Source of the DNA: Variovorax brevis
GTDB taxonomy: Bacteria; Pseudomonadota; Gammaproteobacteria; Burkholderiales; Burkholderiaceae_C
Assembly: GCF_030317105.1 (NCBI RefSeq)
Contig: NZ_JASZYG010000010.1
Coordinates: 140,360 to 204,359 of the forward strand
Reading direction: 5' to 3'
Length of the DNA stretch: 64,000 bases
In this document: positions 29,211-37,549 of the stretch, piece by piece
Layout of the letters: each line of letters starts with the position of its first letter
How positions within the stretch are numbered: the stretch's first letter is position 1
Position numbers and translations under genes: made by a program
The notes under the pieces: generated by a model
The model's input: the letters and a program-made list of their open reading frames with translations, nothing else
Told to the model about the DNA's origin: nothing
The model's database searches: none

Positions 29211-29376
29211 TCAGGCTCGCTTGCGAGCCACCAGGCCGTAGATCGCCAGAACCGCGATCGCCCCGATCACGGAGGCGATGAAACCGGCGCCGGCTCCCGC
29301 CGTGTACCAGCCCGTCGCTTGGCCGATACAAGTTGCCAGCAGCGAGCCCACGCTGCCCAGGATGACGCTGAAGTTG
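29211..29376 (-). pseudogene. Truncated GlsB/YeaQ/YmgE (transglycosylase-associated) membrane protein remnant
   Basis: On the minus strand, reading from about 29376 to a stop at 29211-29213, the translation gives two small-residue-rich hydrophobic helices: ILGSVGSLLATCIGQATGW, then AGFIASVIGAIAVLAIYGL, ending VARKRA. This matches the C-terminal two thirds of the GlsB/YeaQ stress-response membrane proteins. The N-terminal helix is missing: upstream in this frame the sequence becomes CRCGRCR-like, and no ATG, GTG or TTG start precedes it. It looks like a decayed copy, unless it uses an unusual start. Confidence 0.45.
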
Positions 29377-29455
29377 CGGCAGCGGCCGCATCGGCATCGA
29401 AAAAGCGGTCGATCGCCCCGCCCGGGCCCATAAACATTCTCAAAACGCTTGCGCT

Positions 29456-29484
29456 CTTGAAATGCCTTGCAGCGGCTCCAGTTT
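29456..29484 (+). promoter_or_regulatory. Candidate sigma-32 heat-shock promoter for the hsp20 pair
   Basis: CTTGAAA at 29456-29462 is an exact match to the sigma-32 -35 element. After 15 bases comes CCAGTTT, a partial match to the -10 consensus CCCATnT. Transcription would begin about 55 bases before the first Hsp20 start. Function of the downstream genes supports the reading; the -10 match is weak. Confidence 0.4.
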
Positions 29485-29548
29485 GCTTACCGGAAGCGCT
29501 GGAAGGACGCCTCCGGCGCTCTGTTCAACCTGAATGGAGGTATTCGCC

Positions 29549-30004
29549 ATGTATCGATCTTTGTTCCCGCGCGACATGTTCGCCGAGATGGATCGCCTGC
29601 AGCGCGAGATGCAGCAGGCACTGGATCTGTCGCCCACCATCCGGGGGTTCGGGCGAGGTGGTTTTCCCGCGCTCAATGTCGGGGGCACGCCCCAGACGGT
29701 GGAGGTCTACGCCTTTGCGCCGGGCCTCGACCCTGACTCCCTGGACGTCACCCTCGACCGCGGCCTGCTCACGATCGCCGGCACACGCGCATCGAGCCTG
29801 CCGGACACGCGTCGCTCCGACGACGACGACAGTCAGGCGGCAGTGCACATCAACGAGCGATTCGCCGGTGAGTTCCGACGTCTCATCACCTTGCCCGATG
29901 ACGCCGATCCGGAAGCCGTCGATGCGAAGTATCGCAACGGCGTCGTCCAGGTCACGGTGCAGCGGCGCGCCTCGGCGCAGCCGCGCCGCATCGCCATTCA
30001 ATGA
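29549..30004 (+). CDS. Hsp20/alpha-crystallin small heat-shock protein
   Basis: A 151-residue ATP-independent chaperone. The alpha-crystallin domain spans about residues 45-140, with EVYAFAPGLDPDSLDVTLDRGLLTIAGTR and the C-terminal signature YRNGVVQVTV. The IXI-type tail motif is approximated by RRIAIQ. The ATG at 29549 follows GGAGG by 8 bases. It is paired with a second Hsp20 gene 21 bases downstream; such pairs can form hetero-oligomers. Confidence 0.92.
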   Translation: MYRSLFPRDMFAEMDRLQREMQQALDLSPTIRGFGRGGFPALNVGGTPQTVEVYAFAPGLDPDSLDVTLDRGLLTIAGTRASSLPDTRRSDDDDSQAAVHINERFAGEFRRLITLPDDADPEAVDAKYRNGVVQVTVQRRASAQPRRIAIQ

Positions 30005-30025
30005 ATCCATCGAAAGGAGTGAGAA

Positions 30026-30436
30026 ATGAACGGAGTTCGTAATTCGAGCGTCGATCCTTCGAAGGCCACGCAGGCGCAGGCGCAGGGTGCCACGCGCTAC
30101 AGCGACGCGGCGCTGATGCCACCGGTCGACGTGGTCGAGGATTCCAACGGCATCACGCTGTATGCAGACCTGCCGGGTGTCCCGCGAGAGAAGCTGCGGC
30201 TCGAGGTGGAGGCGGGCACGCTCACGATCGACGCCGAGATGGACCTGCCCGTGCCCGAGGACTTGCAATCGAGCCATACCGAGGTGGGCCTGGGCCGGTT
30301 CCACAGGATCTTCACGCTGAGCCAGGACCTGGATCCCGACAGGGTCGCTGCGGAGCTGTCGAACGGGGTGCTGCGACTGAGCATCCCGAAGGCCGAGCAC
30401 GCGAAGCCGCGTCGCATCGCCGTCAAGGTGGATTGA
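30026..30436 (+). CDS. Second Hsp20/alpha-crystallin small heat-shock protein
   Basis: A 136-residue chaperone with the alpha-crystallin domain at about residues 30-125. Visible features are ITLYADLPGVPREKLRLEVE, GRFHRIFTLSQDLD and the signature LSNGVLRLSIPK. The tail IAVKVD provides an IXV-type motif. An AAAGGAG precedes the ATG. It is more divergent from the first protein than a recent duplicate would be, suggesting an old pair with separate roles. Confidence 0.92.
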   Translation: MNGVRNSSVDPSKATQAQAQGATRYSDAALMPPVDVVEDSNGITLYADLPGVPREKLRLEVEAGTLTIDAEMDLPVPEDLQSSHTEVGLGRFHRIFTLSQDLDPDRVAAELSNGVLRLSIPKAEHAKPRRIAVKVD

Positions 30437-30519
30437 CGCGACGGCCGGGCGGCGAATTTGCCGCCCGGTGCCGCAACACCCCGATTCGTCACGCTCTTGA
30501 TTGGAGGAGTCCGGACACC

Positions 30520-30741
30520 ATGGCCATCGATCTGCTGAAGCACATTGCGTCATCGCCCATGCCGATGTATTTCAGGTCGCACGAAGACATCGAAAAGGTA
30601 CGCGCGCTTCGCGCCGCCGGCCTGGTGATCGCGTTCGTTCCGCCAGACACCGATGCGCCGATGGCGCGGGCGTCCGGACGGGAGGCCGAGGTGTACGCGG
30701 TCACGCAAAAAGGGCGCGAAACGCTTTGGAGCATCAGTTGA
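30520..30741 (+). CDS. Small hypothetical protein downstream of hsp20
   Basis: A 73-residue soluble protein preceded by GGAGGAG. It begins AIDLLKHIASSPMPMYFRSH and ends with VYAVTQKGRETL, which resembles the end of a small winged-helix unit (ITxxGxxxL). No known family is recognised. Position 83 bases after the second hsp20 suggests it belongs to the heat-shock transcript. Confidence 0.6.
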   Translation: MAIDLLKHIASSPMPMYFRSHEDIEKVRALRAAGLVIAFVPPDTDAPMARASGREAEVYAVTQKGRETLWSIS

Positions 30742-30811
30742 CAGCACAGCCATTGCCTGGCCCGGGCGCACGCCCGCCCATCGGTTGAGGGCTTCAAATC
30801 GGCGTCCTTGA

Positions 30812-30833
30812 GCAGGACAAGGGCTTGTCCTGC
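30812..30833. terminator. Bidirectional hairpin between convergent genes
   Basis: A perfect 10-base stem, GCAGGACAAG-GG-CTTGTCCTGC, lies between the ends of the hypothetical gene (30741, plus) and the carotenoid oxygenase gene (30842, minus). It has no strong U tract on the plus side, but its position suggests it ends both transcripts. Confidence 0.6.
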
Positions 30834-30841
30834 ACCTTCCG

Positions 30842-32230
30842 CTACTCCACGACACTCACCTTGTCCGGCGCCCACCCGCCATGGAAGCCGAAGGGCACGC
30901 GCACCGGCAGGCGGATCGTCGCGACCGGCTCGCCGGCGAAGTCCTGCGCATCCAGGATCACGACGTCGCTGAGGTCGCGCTGCGGGTCGTAGACATAGGA
31001 CAGGATCCAGCCTTCGTCCTCGGCAGTGGCGCCCGGCTTGCGAACGAAGACCGGCTCTGCCGTCATCTTTCCCGGCCCGTAGTCGTGGACCTCGGTCGTC
31101 CCGCGCTTCAGGTCGTGCTTCATCGCCGGTCCAAAGGCCACGTCATCGCCCCAGTAGGCGGTGTACGCGTAGCGATAGGGAAGGCCGCCATGGCGCCCGT
31201 TGATGCGCGCGAATTCGTTGCCGCGATCATCGATGACCGTCTCGCTCAATTTCCCGGTCGGGCGGTGGAGCGTCCACCGCACCAGGATGGGCGCCCCTTC
31301 ATTGGGTCCGTTCTGGTCGGTCAGGAACATCCGGTGATGCCGCATCAGGTCGACGATGGTGAGATCGCCCTCGTCATAGGCGTTCGCGAAGTGGAAGGCG
31401 AAGCAGCGCGGCGCTTCGAACCACTGGATGGCCGACACGTCGCCGTTGCGCGGCAGCAGCCCGATGCGCGAAGGCCGCTTTTCATCCCACAGCCACGGAA
31501 AGTCCGTGCGCGAGAGTTCAGGCTGAAAGGTCACCGGAAAGTCGGGCACGACGATGAAGGACTGGGTGAACGCCATGTCGTGGATGAGCGGGATGTGCGG
31601 CAAGTCGATGCGCGCCCTGGTCGTGGCGCGCCCGTCGCCGTCGACCGAGATGTAGCGGATCGGCTGAAACGGCTCATAAGCCAGCGCGTGGTGCTCGCCC
31701 GTGACCGGATCGTATTTGGGATGGCCCGTGAAGCCCGCTTCGAGCGTGCCTTCGAAATCGGTGCGACGCACGCTCGCCAATTCGTAGTCCAGCTCGACCG
31801 GAATGCTGCCGGCCTCGACCACCGCGCACAGCTTGCCGCCCACGTTCATGAGGTTGGTGTTGACGTTGCCGTCGCGCGTGCCTTCGCCCGGCCCGGGGAT
31901 GGGCTTGCGGCTCAGGACGCGGGCGGCGTCCCGGTCCAGGACGAAGCGGCTGCGGAACCATTGCGCCTTGCCGTCCTGCAGGCGCAAGCCATGTGCCATG
32001 CCCGAGCCCGCAAACCAGTGATGGCGCACGAGCTGCACCCGGTCCAGTTCATCAATGGGATTGGGCCCGATGCGCAGGAAGCGGCCGGTCAGCGCTTGCG
32101 GAATGCGGCCGACCACTTCCAGGTCGAAGGCCGTGACCTCGCTCTTGAGCGGTGCGAAGTTGCCGGCGACATAGGGCGCGCCGGTGCTGGTGACGGAAGG
32201 GGCTTTCTCCGCCGAGACGTTCATGTTCAT
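30842..32230 (-). CDS. Carotenoid oxygenase (RPE65/lignostilbene dioxygenase family)
   Basis: A 462-residue non-heme iron oxygenase with the seven-bladed propeller of the family. The four iron-ligand histidines are seen in TGHPKYD, LIHDMAF, FAFHFAN and the C-terminal FGFHGGW. The N-terminal GRFLRIGPNPI and GSGMAHGLRL are also typical. It cleaves a double bond of a carotenoid-, stilbene- or phenylpropenoid-type substrate with O2; the substrate cannot be read. The start at 32230 is 7 bases after AAGGAG and overlaps the haloperoxidase stop by 4 bases, so both are co-translated. Confidence 0.88.
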   Translation of the reverse strand: MNMNVSAEKAPSVTSTGAPYVAGNFAPLKSEVTAFDLEVVGRIPQALTGRFLRIGPNPIDELDRVQLVRHHWFAGSGMAHGLRLQDGKAQWFRSRFVLDRDAARVLSRKPIPGPGEGTRDGNVNTNLMNVGGKLCAVVEAGSIPVELDYELASVRRTDFEGTLEAGFTGHPKYDPVTGEHHALAYEPFQPIRYISVDGDGRATTRARIDLPHIPLIHDMAFTQSFIVVPDFPVTFQPELSRTDFPWLWDEKRPSRIGLLPRNGDVSAIQWFEAPRCFAFHFANAYDEGDLTIVDLMRHHRMFLTDQNGPNEGAPILVRWTLHRPTGKLSETVIDDRGNEFARINGRHGGLPYRYAYTAYWGDDVAFGPAMKHDLKRGTTEVHDYGPGKMTAEPVFVRKPGATAEDEGWILSYVYDPQRDLSDVVILDAQDFAGEPVATIRLPVRVPFGFHGGWAPDKVSVVE

Positions 32231-33264
32231 GATGCGCTCCTTGCTGCCTGGGTGGAGGTTGCGAAGGCCAACAGGTCCGCGTTGAGCTTGACCCTGTCGG
32301 TGTCGCCCAGCGCGTGCGAGCCGCCGGGGTAGATCTTCAGCACCGAGCCCCGCACCAGCTTGGCCGTCAGCAGCGCCGAGGCGGCGATGGGCACGATCTG
32401 GTCGTCGTCGCCGTGGATGATCAGGGTCGGAACGTCGATCTTTTTCAGGTCCTCGGTGAAGTCGGTCTCCGAGAAGGCCTTGATGCAGTCGTAGGCGTTC
32501 TTGAAGCCCGTCATCATTCCCTGCGCCCACCAGGCCTGGATCATCCCCTGCGAGACCTTGGCGCCCGGACGGTTGAAACCGAAGAAGGGGCCGCTGGCGA
32601 CGTCGAGGAAGAACTGCGAGCGGTCGGCCAGGTACGACTTTCGAAAGCCGTCAAAGACCTCCATCGGCAGCCCGCCGGGATAGGCCGCGGTCTTCAGCAT
32701 GATCGGCGGCACCGCGCCCATCAGCACCACGCGCGCGACGCGGCTGCTGCCGTGCCGGCCGATGTAGCGCACCACCTCGCCGCCGCCGGTGGAGTGGCCG
32801 ATCATCGTCACGCCCTTCACGTCCAGCGCGCTGAACAACTCGTTCAGGTCGTCGGCGTAGGTGTCCATGTTGTTGCCGTTCCAGGGCTGGCTGGAGCGGC
32901 CGTGGCCGCGCCGGTCGTGTGCGATGCAGCGCAAGCCGTGGGAGGCCAGGTGGAACATCTGTGCTTCCCATGCGTCCGCGTTCAGCGGCCAGCCGTGGCT
33001 GAAACTGACGACAGGGCCGGACCCCCAGTCCTTGTAGTAGATCTGCGTGCCGTCCTTGGTGGTGAAGGTGCTCATGGTTCGCCTTTCGGGGTGGAGGGTG
33101 GATGAACGCTGCGCGGCGGATCGGGGCGCGGCGGGAGGGTCGGCGGCAGGTGCCGCCAGCGGCAAGCCGAGCGTTGCCGCGGCCGCCGCGGCACCGGCCA
33201 GCAGTCGGCGGCGGGTCGTCGGCAGGTCCGCGGTGGGCGCGGGGAGGGCAGGGTCGTTGTTCAT
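32227..33264 (-). CDS. Alpha/beta hydrolase of the non-heme haloperoxidase type, with Tat signal
   Basis: A 345-residue protein. The N-terminal 70 residues contain a twin-arginine signal (TTRRRLLAGAAAAAATLGLP). The catalytic domain begins at MSTFTTKDG (an internal ATG at 33075, with AAGG upstream). The triad is Ser in GHSTGG, Asp in HGDDDQIVP and His in GGSHALG. Homologues called chloroperoxidase or arylesterase act as perhydrolases/esterases. With two plausible starts, both an exported and a cytosolic form could be made. It precedes the carotenoid oxygenase with a 4-base overlap. Confidence 0.85.
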   Translation of the reverse strand: MNNDPALPAPTADLPTTRRRLLAGAAAAAATLGLPLAAPAADPPAAPRSAAQRSSTLHPERRTMSTFTTKDGTQIYYKDWGSGPVVSFSHGWPLNADAWEAQMFHLASHGLRCIAHDRRGHGRSSQPWNGNNMDTYADDLNELFSALDVKGVTMIGHSTGGGEVVRYIGRHGSSRVARVVLMGAVPPIMLKTAAYPGGLPMEVFDGFRKSYLADRSQFFLDVASGPFFGFNRPGAKVSQGMIQAWWAQGMMTGFKNAYDCIKAFSETDFTEDLKKIDVPTLIIHGDDDQIVPIAASALLTAKLVRGSVLKIYPGGSHALGDTDRVKLNADLLAFATSTQAARSAS

Positions 33265-33445
33265 GGTGCGGATCTCCGTGGAGGGTCGACCCGGTGCGAG
33301 AGACGGCGGTGTCGACGGAGAGAGCGTGCCGCTCGCCGTGTTGAAACGCATCGCCAGGAGGGCCAGCGTGGATCCCGGACCTTTTGGAGAGATCGACGCA
33401 GGTCTGCGGACAGAAGGGCAGGCACTCAAGTCGCGTGATGCGACT

Positions 33446-35977
33446 TCAAAGCTTCAGCGCATACCGCACCGCTTCGTCCAGCGCCCACGCCCGGCCTTCG
33501 TTCCACGCTGCGTCGAATGCGGAGTCGTCCTGCAGCGCACTGCGCGCAGCGGCCATCAGGCGTTCGTGCCGTGCACGCTCCGGCGTGGTCATGGGAGAGC
33601 CGATCTCCTCGCGCAGGCGCTGCGTGCAGCCCCACAGGCGTGCCGCGCAGGACGCGCTCGCAAAGGCCAGCGACAAGCCGGCAAAAGCATCCAGCCATGC
33701 CGCATGGGAGAGGGCGTCGCCGGTCGGCATGGTGTCCAGCGCTTCCTTGAGTTGGCTCTTGGCGGCGGCGACGTCGCCCTCATCGTGGGAGACGATCGCC
33801 AGTGCCAACAGGGTGCTGGCGGTGCCGGGCCTGTCGCCCAAGGCGCGCTGCCCCTCCAGGGCTTCGAGCAGCAGGCAGCGGGCCGCTTCGAACTCGCCCT
33901 GCGCCAGCCGGACCTCGCCCAGCACCGAGAGCGCCAACGCCGCCCGCCAGGCGCCGATCTCGCGGCTGATGGCGACGCACTCCTGCAACAGCGCCTTTGC
34001 CGCACCGTAGTCGCCCGCATCATGGGCCGCCATGCCGAGGCACTGCAGGCCCATGGAGATGCTGCGCCGATCGCCGATCTCGCGTGCGATGCGCAGGGCG
34101 TCTTCATAAAGCCCGCACGCCACGGAAAGCTCGCCACGTGAATTGGCGATGCTCCCCAGACTGATGAGCGAACGCACGATCCCGCGGCGGTTGGCCTCTC
34201 GTTGCCAGATGGCGAGCGCTTCCCGGTGCCGGCCCTCGGCCGCCGCGTAGTCGCCCTGCAGGTACGCCAGCGCGCCGGCCGCATGGAACGCGCTGGCGTG
34301 CGCGTCCTCCCGCGTCGCGTCGGGTGCGATGGCCAGGAGGCGCGCGATCCAGCCGCGCCCTTCGCCGTAGTGGCCGCGCATGCGCCAGAACCAGTGGAGC
34401 TGCCCTGCCAGCCCCAGGCCCTTGACCGAACGCGCCGGCGAGGCTTCGCACCACGCCAGCGCGGCACGCACGTTGTCGTGCTCCTGGTCGAGTTGCAGTA
34501 GCTTGGCCTGGAGTTGCGAATCGGTCTGCGCGGGGTCGAGCAGCCTGCTGGCCATGTCCAGGAAGAAGTCGACGTGGCGATCACGCATCGCCTCTTCCTC
34601 GCCGCTTTCGCGCAAGCGGTCCTGCGCATAGTGGCGCACGGTTTCGAGCAGGCTGAAGCGCGTGTCGTCACCCTGCGTTTCGGCGAGGACGAGGTTCTTG
34701 TCCGTGAGCGACGTGAGGAGGTCCAGCACCTCGGCGTGCCCGACGCTTGCGCCGCTGCAGACCTGCCCGGCAGCTTGCAGGGTCCACCCGCCGGCAAATA
34801 CCGAGGCCCGCCGCAGCAAAGCCTTCTCGGGCTCATCCAGCAACTCGTGGCTCCAGTCAATGAGCGAGCGCAGGGTGCGGTGGCGCGGAAGCGCCGTGCG
34901 CGACCCGCCGGTGAGCATGCCGAAGCGGTCGTCCAGCCGCCGGCTCAGCTCCTGCAGGGACATCACGCGCACGCGCGGCGCCGCCAGCTCGATGGCCAGC
35001 GCGATGCCGTCCAACCGGCGGCAGATCGACGCGAGGGCGGCCGCATCGTTCCCCGTCACCTCGAAGCCCGGCCGCTGCAGCCGGGCACGATCGACGAACA
35101 GGCGCGCCGCCTCGCAGGCGAGGACTTCCCCGGTCGTCGCATCGGCCAGCGCCCCGGGCACGGAGAGCGACGGCACCCGGTACGTAAGCTCGCCCTCGAT
35201 GCCCAGGCGCTCCCGGCTCGTGACGAGCAGGGAAAGGCCGGCGCATCGCCGCAGCAGGGCGTCGGCGAGTTGCGCACAGGGCCCGAGCAGGTGCTCCACG
35301 TTGTCCAGCACCAGCAGCAACTGGCGGGGAGCCAGCCATTCAGCCACCGTCTCCAGCAGGTCCTTGCCGGACTCCTCGATCACGCCAAGGGCCTTGGCGA
35401 TCGACTGGATCACGAGCGAAGGATCGCCCAACGGCGCCAGTTCGACGAACCACACGCCGTCCGGATGCGGCTCCAGCATCGTGGCTGCCACCTGCAAGGC
35501 CAGCCGCGTCTTGCCGCAGCCACCGGCACCGGACAAGGTCAGCAGCCGCGTGGTGGCCAGCCACTGCCGGACCTCCGCGATTTCCCGGTCGCGGCCGATG
35601 AAACTCGTCAGGGGCTGCGGCAGGTTGTGCGCTGGCGGGCGGACGTGCGCCGAAGGGGACGTTTCGCGCGTGACCACCAGGGTAAAGCGATAGCCGCGCC
35701 CGGAGACCGTCGCGATCGCCTCGGACCCCAGCACCTTTCGCAGCGCCGAGGCATGCGCCTGGAGCGTGTTCTCTTCGACGATCACCTTGCCCCAGACCCG
35801 GGCCAGCAGCTCGTCCTTGGTGGCCAGGTGTCCGGCGCGATCGACCAGTGCGACCAGCAGGTCGAAGGCATGCGGGCCCAGGTGAACCGCCTGCTGGTCC
35901 GCGAGCAGGCGACGCTCGTCGGGCTGGAGCTCGAAGCGCCCAAACCGGTAGCGGAGCGATGCAGCGGGTGCGGTCAT
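33446..35977 (-). CDS. AfsR-like transcriptional regulator: winged helix, STAND ATPase, TPR
   Basis: An 843-residue regulator. Residues 1 to about 98 are an OmpR/CadC-type winged helix (FGRFELQPDERRLL...VSGRGYRF). A STAND/NB-ARC ATPase follows, with Walker A GAGGCGKT at about 149-156 and a Walker-B region LLLVLDNVEHL. The remaining half is helical TPR-like repeats (about 540-800). Such proteins act as ATP-driven switches that bind DNA when an effector is sensed by the repeats. The ATG at 35977 matches the DNA-binding domain start. It is divergent from the LuxR-type gene at 36137 and upstream of the haloperoxidase/oxygenase pair, which it may control (inference). Confidence 0.88.
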   Translation of the reverse strand: MTAPAASLRYRFGRFELQPDERRLLADQQAVHLGPHAFDLLVALVDRAGHLATKDELLARVWGKVIVEENTLQAHASALRKVLGSEAIATVSGRGYRFTLVVTRETSPSAHVRPPAHNLPQPLTSFIGRDREIAEVRQWLATTRLLTLSGAGGCGKTRLALQVAATMLEPHPDGVWFVELAPLGDPSLVIQSIAKALGVIEESGKDLLETVAEWLAPRQLLLVLDNVEHLLGPCAQLADALLRRCAGLSLLVTSRERLGIEGELTYRVPSLSVPGALADATTGEVLACEAARLFVDRARLQRPGFEVTGNDAAALASICRRLDGIALAIELAAPRVRVMSLQELSRRLDDRFGMLTGGSRTALPRHRTLRSLIDWSHELLDEPEKALLRRASVFAGGWTLQAAGQVCSGASVGHAEVLDLLTSLTDKNLVLAETQGDDTRFSLLETVRHYAQDRLRESGEEEAMRDRHVDFFLDMASRLLDPAQTDSQLQAKLLQLDQEHDNVRAALAWCEASPARSVKGLGLAGQLHWFWRMRGHYGEGRGWIARLLAIAPDATREDAHASAFHAAGALAYLQGDYAAAEGRHREALAIWQREANRRGIVRSLISLGSIANSRGELSVACGLYEDALRIAREIGDRRSISMGLQCLGMAAHDAGDYGAAKALLQECVAISREIGAWRAALALSVLGEVRLAQGEFEAARCLLLEALEGQRALGDRPGTASTLLALAIVSHDEGDVAAAKSQLKEALDTMPTGDALSHAAWLDAFAGLSLAFASASCAARLWGCTQRLREEIGSPMTTPERARHERLMAAARSALQDDSAFDAAWNEGRAWALDEAVRYALKL

Positions 35978-36136
35978 GGAAATGATGCCAAGGACCAGTG
36001 CGGCGCCCAGTCTAAGGTAAGGGGCCAAGCTCAGACTTCAGGAAATCTTCAGCCGGGCACCCATGACAACGGCCACGCAAAGCACGAAGCTCTCGTCACA
36101 CGGGGTTCGACCTGCCCCGGATCAAAGGAGGACTTC

Positions 36137-36901
36137 ATGAACCACCTTGCGCCTCGCCCTTGGACCCTCTTGGTGACGCATCCCGACCCGCTGCTGCGCG
36201 CAGGACTCGTGGCGGCGCTGCGCCAGCATGCGGCCTTCGAGGTCTTCGTCGATGGTGTCGATGCCGAGGCACCGGATCGAACCCGCATCGACGTCGTCAT
36301 CACCGACTACGACGACGCCATGGCGCTTGCCCGTTCCCTGCACCCCGCCCGCGACCGGCGCGTGTCGGCGAGGATCCTCGTGCTCACGACCATCGATCGC
36401 GAGGCGGACATCCGGCGCGCGATCGAGGCGGGTGTCCACGGCTACATCGTGCTGGGCGGCCCCCTGGACGAATTGATTGATGGGCTGACCACGGTGGCCC
36501 ATGGACTGCGCTACGTGTCCCGCTCCGTGGCGCAGCGCATGGCCGACAGCCTGGGCCACACGTCGCTGACGTCGCGCGAGATGGAGGTGCTGAGCCTGGT
36601 CGCAGGCGGCGAATCCAACAAGGCGATTGCGCGTGACCTGGAGATCAAGACGGGAACGGTCAAGTCGCACATGACGGCGATCATGACCAAGCTGGGTGCG
36701 CGCTCGCGCACGCAGGCCGCCAGCATTGCAGCCACGCGCGGTCTCGTCGGGCAGCGCGACACGTTGAGGCCAATGACGACCCAGCGCCCTGCGGGTGTGC
36801 TCGGAGCCTGCATGAGCTTGTCGCCGGAGCTTCTCGAAGCCCTGTCATGGCCGGTCTCCTGGTGCGCCGTTGCAACGCAAGCTTGTGCGGCGCTCGTGTG
36901 A
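36137..36901 (+). CDS. LuxR/NarL-type regulator with atypical receiver domain
   Basis: A 254-residue protein. A receiver-like domain (about residues 8-125) holds an Asp in VVITDYDDA. The conserved Lys of beta-5 is missing: HGYIVLGGPLDEL stands where LLKD is expected. The LuxR HTH spans about 143-205 (LTSREMEVLSLVAGGESNKAIARDLEI). A 45-residue C-terminal tail follows. The ATG at 36137 follows AAAGGAGG. No histidine kinase is adjacent, which fits phosphorylation-independent control. It is divergent from the AfsR-like gene. Confidence 0.85.
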   Translation: MNHLAPRPWTLLVTHPDPLLRAGLVAALRQHAAFEVFVDGVDAEAPDRTRIDVVITDYDDAMALARSLHPARDRRVSARILVLTTIDREADIRRAIEAGVHGYIVLGGPLDELIDGLTTVAHGLRYVSRSVAQRMADSLGHTSLTSREMEVLSLVAGGESNKAIARDLEIKTGTVKSHMTAIMTKLGARSRTQAASIAATRGLVGQRDTLRPMTTQRPAGVLGACMSLSPELLEALSWPVSWCAVATQACAALV

Positions 36902-36932
36902 GCGCCATGCGCCCGCTACGCAGCCCCGCGGG

Positions 36933-37181
36933 TCAGGCGAGGTCAGCGCCCCGCAGCATCACGGGCTCCCTGGAGCCGCCCGCCACGCGCTTCCTGACCG
37001 CTGCATCGATCGCGTTGGCGTTCGCCGTATAGGTGTTCAGCGCATCGTCGTCGCTGACGGTGGCGTGATAGCGATAGTGCAGCGTTTCCTTGCCGACGCT
37101 GGCCCCGACGTAGACGTCATCGATGAGCACCCAGAACCGGACGGTACCCGACGCATCATGAAAGAAGGGAGGGTTCGTCAT
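36933..37181 (-). CDS. DUF1488 family protein
   Basis: An 82-residue protein starting MTNPPFFHDASGTVRFWVLI and ending in a Cys-free basic/acidic tail. The central HYRYHATVSDDDALNTYTANA is typical of DUF1488, small proteins of unknown function frequent in proteobacteria. A longer frame (to 37451) exists but belongs to the overlapping gene. It overlaps the preceding gene on the same strand by 26 bases. Confidence 0.7.
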   Translation of the reverse strand: MTNPPFFHDASGTVRFWVLIDDVYVGASVGKETLHYRYHATVSDDDALNTYTANANAIDAAVRKRVAGGSREPVMLRGADLA

Positions 37182-37434
37182 GCTGTTGTTTGTGAGTGGA
37201 TTCGGGAGCGGGCTCGTGGGCGTCGATCCATTGGGTGGCCTTGACCTGGATGGCCCGGATGGCGTCGCCGCCGTCGGTGAACTGCCTGCACGAAATGAGG
37301 TGGCACTTGCACGCCTCAGCGAAGTAAAGCATTGCGCCAGCCGCCACCGTGCCGTCGATGGAAAGGTTCGTGAGATGGCTTCGCACTTCCCATCCAAGGT
37401 AGGGGAGGCGAACGGAGTCGGCGTCGTAGTCCAT
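37156..37434 (-). CDS. Hypothetical protein upstream of DUF1488
   Basis: A 92-residue protein starting MDYDADSVRLPYLGWEVR. It contains IDGTVAAGAMLYFAEACKCHL and a basic C-terminal tail (ESTHKQQHDEPSLLS). No family is recognised. It overlaps the DUF1488 gene by 26 bases, implying coupling. The 115-base gap to the divergent alcohol dehydrogenase contains a GTGCG-N4-CGCAC dyad that could control either direction. Confidence 0.6.
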   Translation of the reverse strand: MDYDADSVRLPYLGWEVRSHLTNLSIDGTVAAGAMLYFAEACKCHLISCRQFTDGGDAIRAIQVKATQWIDAHEPAPESTHKQQHDEPSLLS

Positions 37435-37500
37435 GGTATCTGCTCGATCAATCAGGTAATTCCCGAAAGACCGGTTATAGGACCTCGCGCGAGCCGGGTC

Positions 37501-37516
37501 CGTGCGGCAGCGCACA
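37501..37516. promoter_or_regulatory. CGTGCG-N4-CGCACA dyad upstream of the alcohol dehydrogenase
   Basis: An inverted repeat, CGTGCG-GCAG-CGCACA, lies 34 bases before the dehydrogenase ATG. It differs by one end base from the perfect TGTGCG-CTGT-CGCACA dyad upstream of the Crp/Fnr gene at 46832. It may be a site for one of those regulators. Confidence 0.45.
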
Positions 37517-37549
37517 GAGCACGGCCTGCAACAGGCCTACAACGGCACC

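Noticed and set aside
33389..36136. Long plus-strand frames opposite the AfsR-like gene and upstream of the LuxR-type gene
   Set aside because: Antisense shadow joined to the real LuxR-type gene by an open frame; the real start is the ATG at 36137 with AAAGGAGG upstream.
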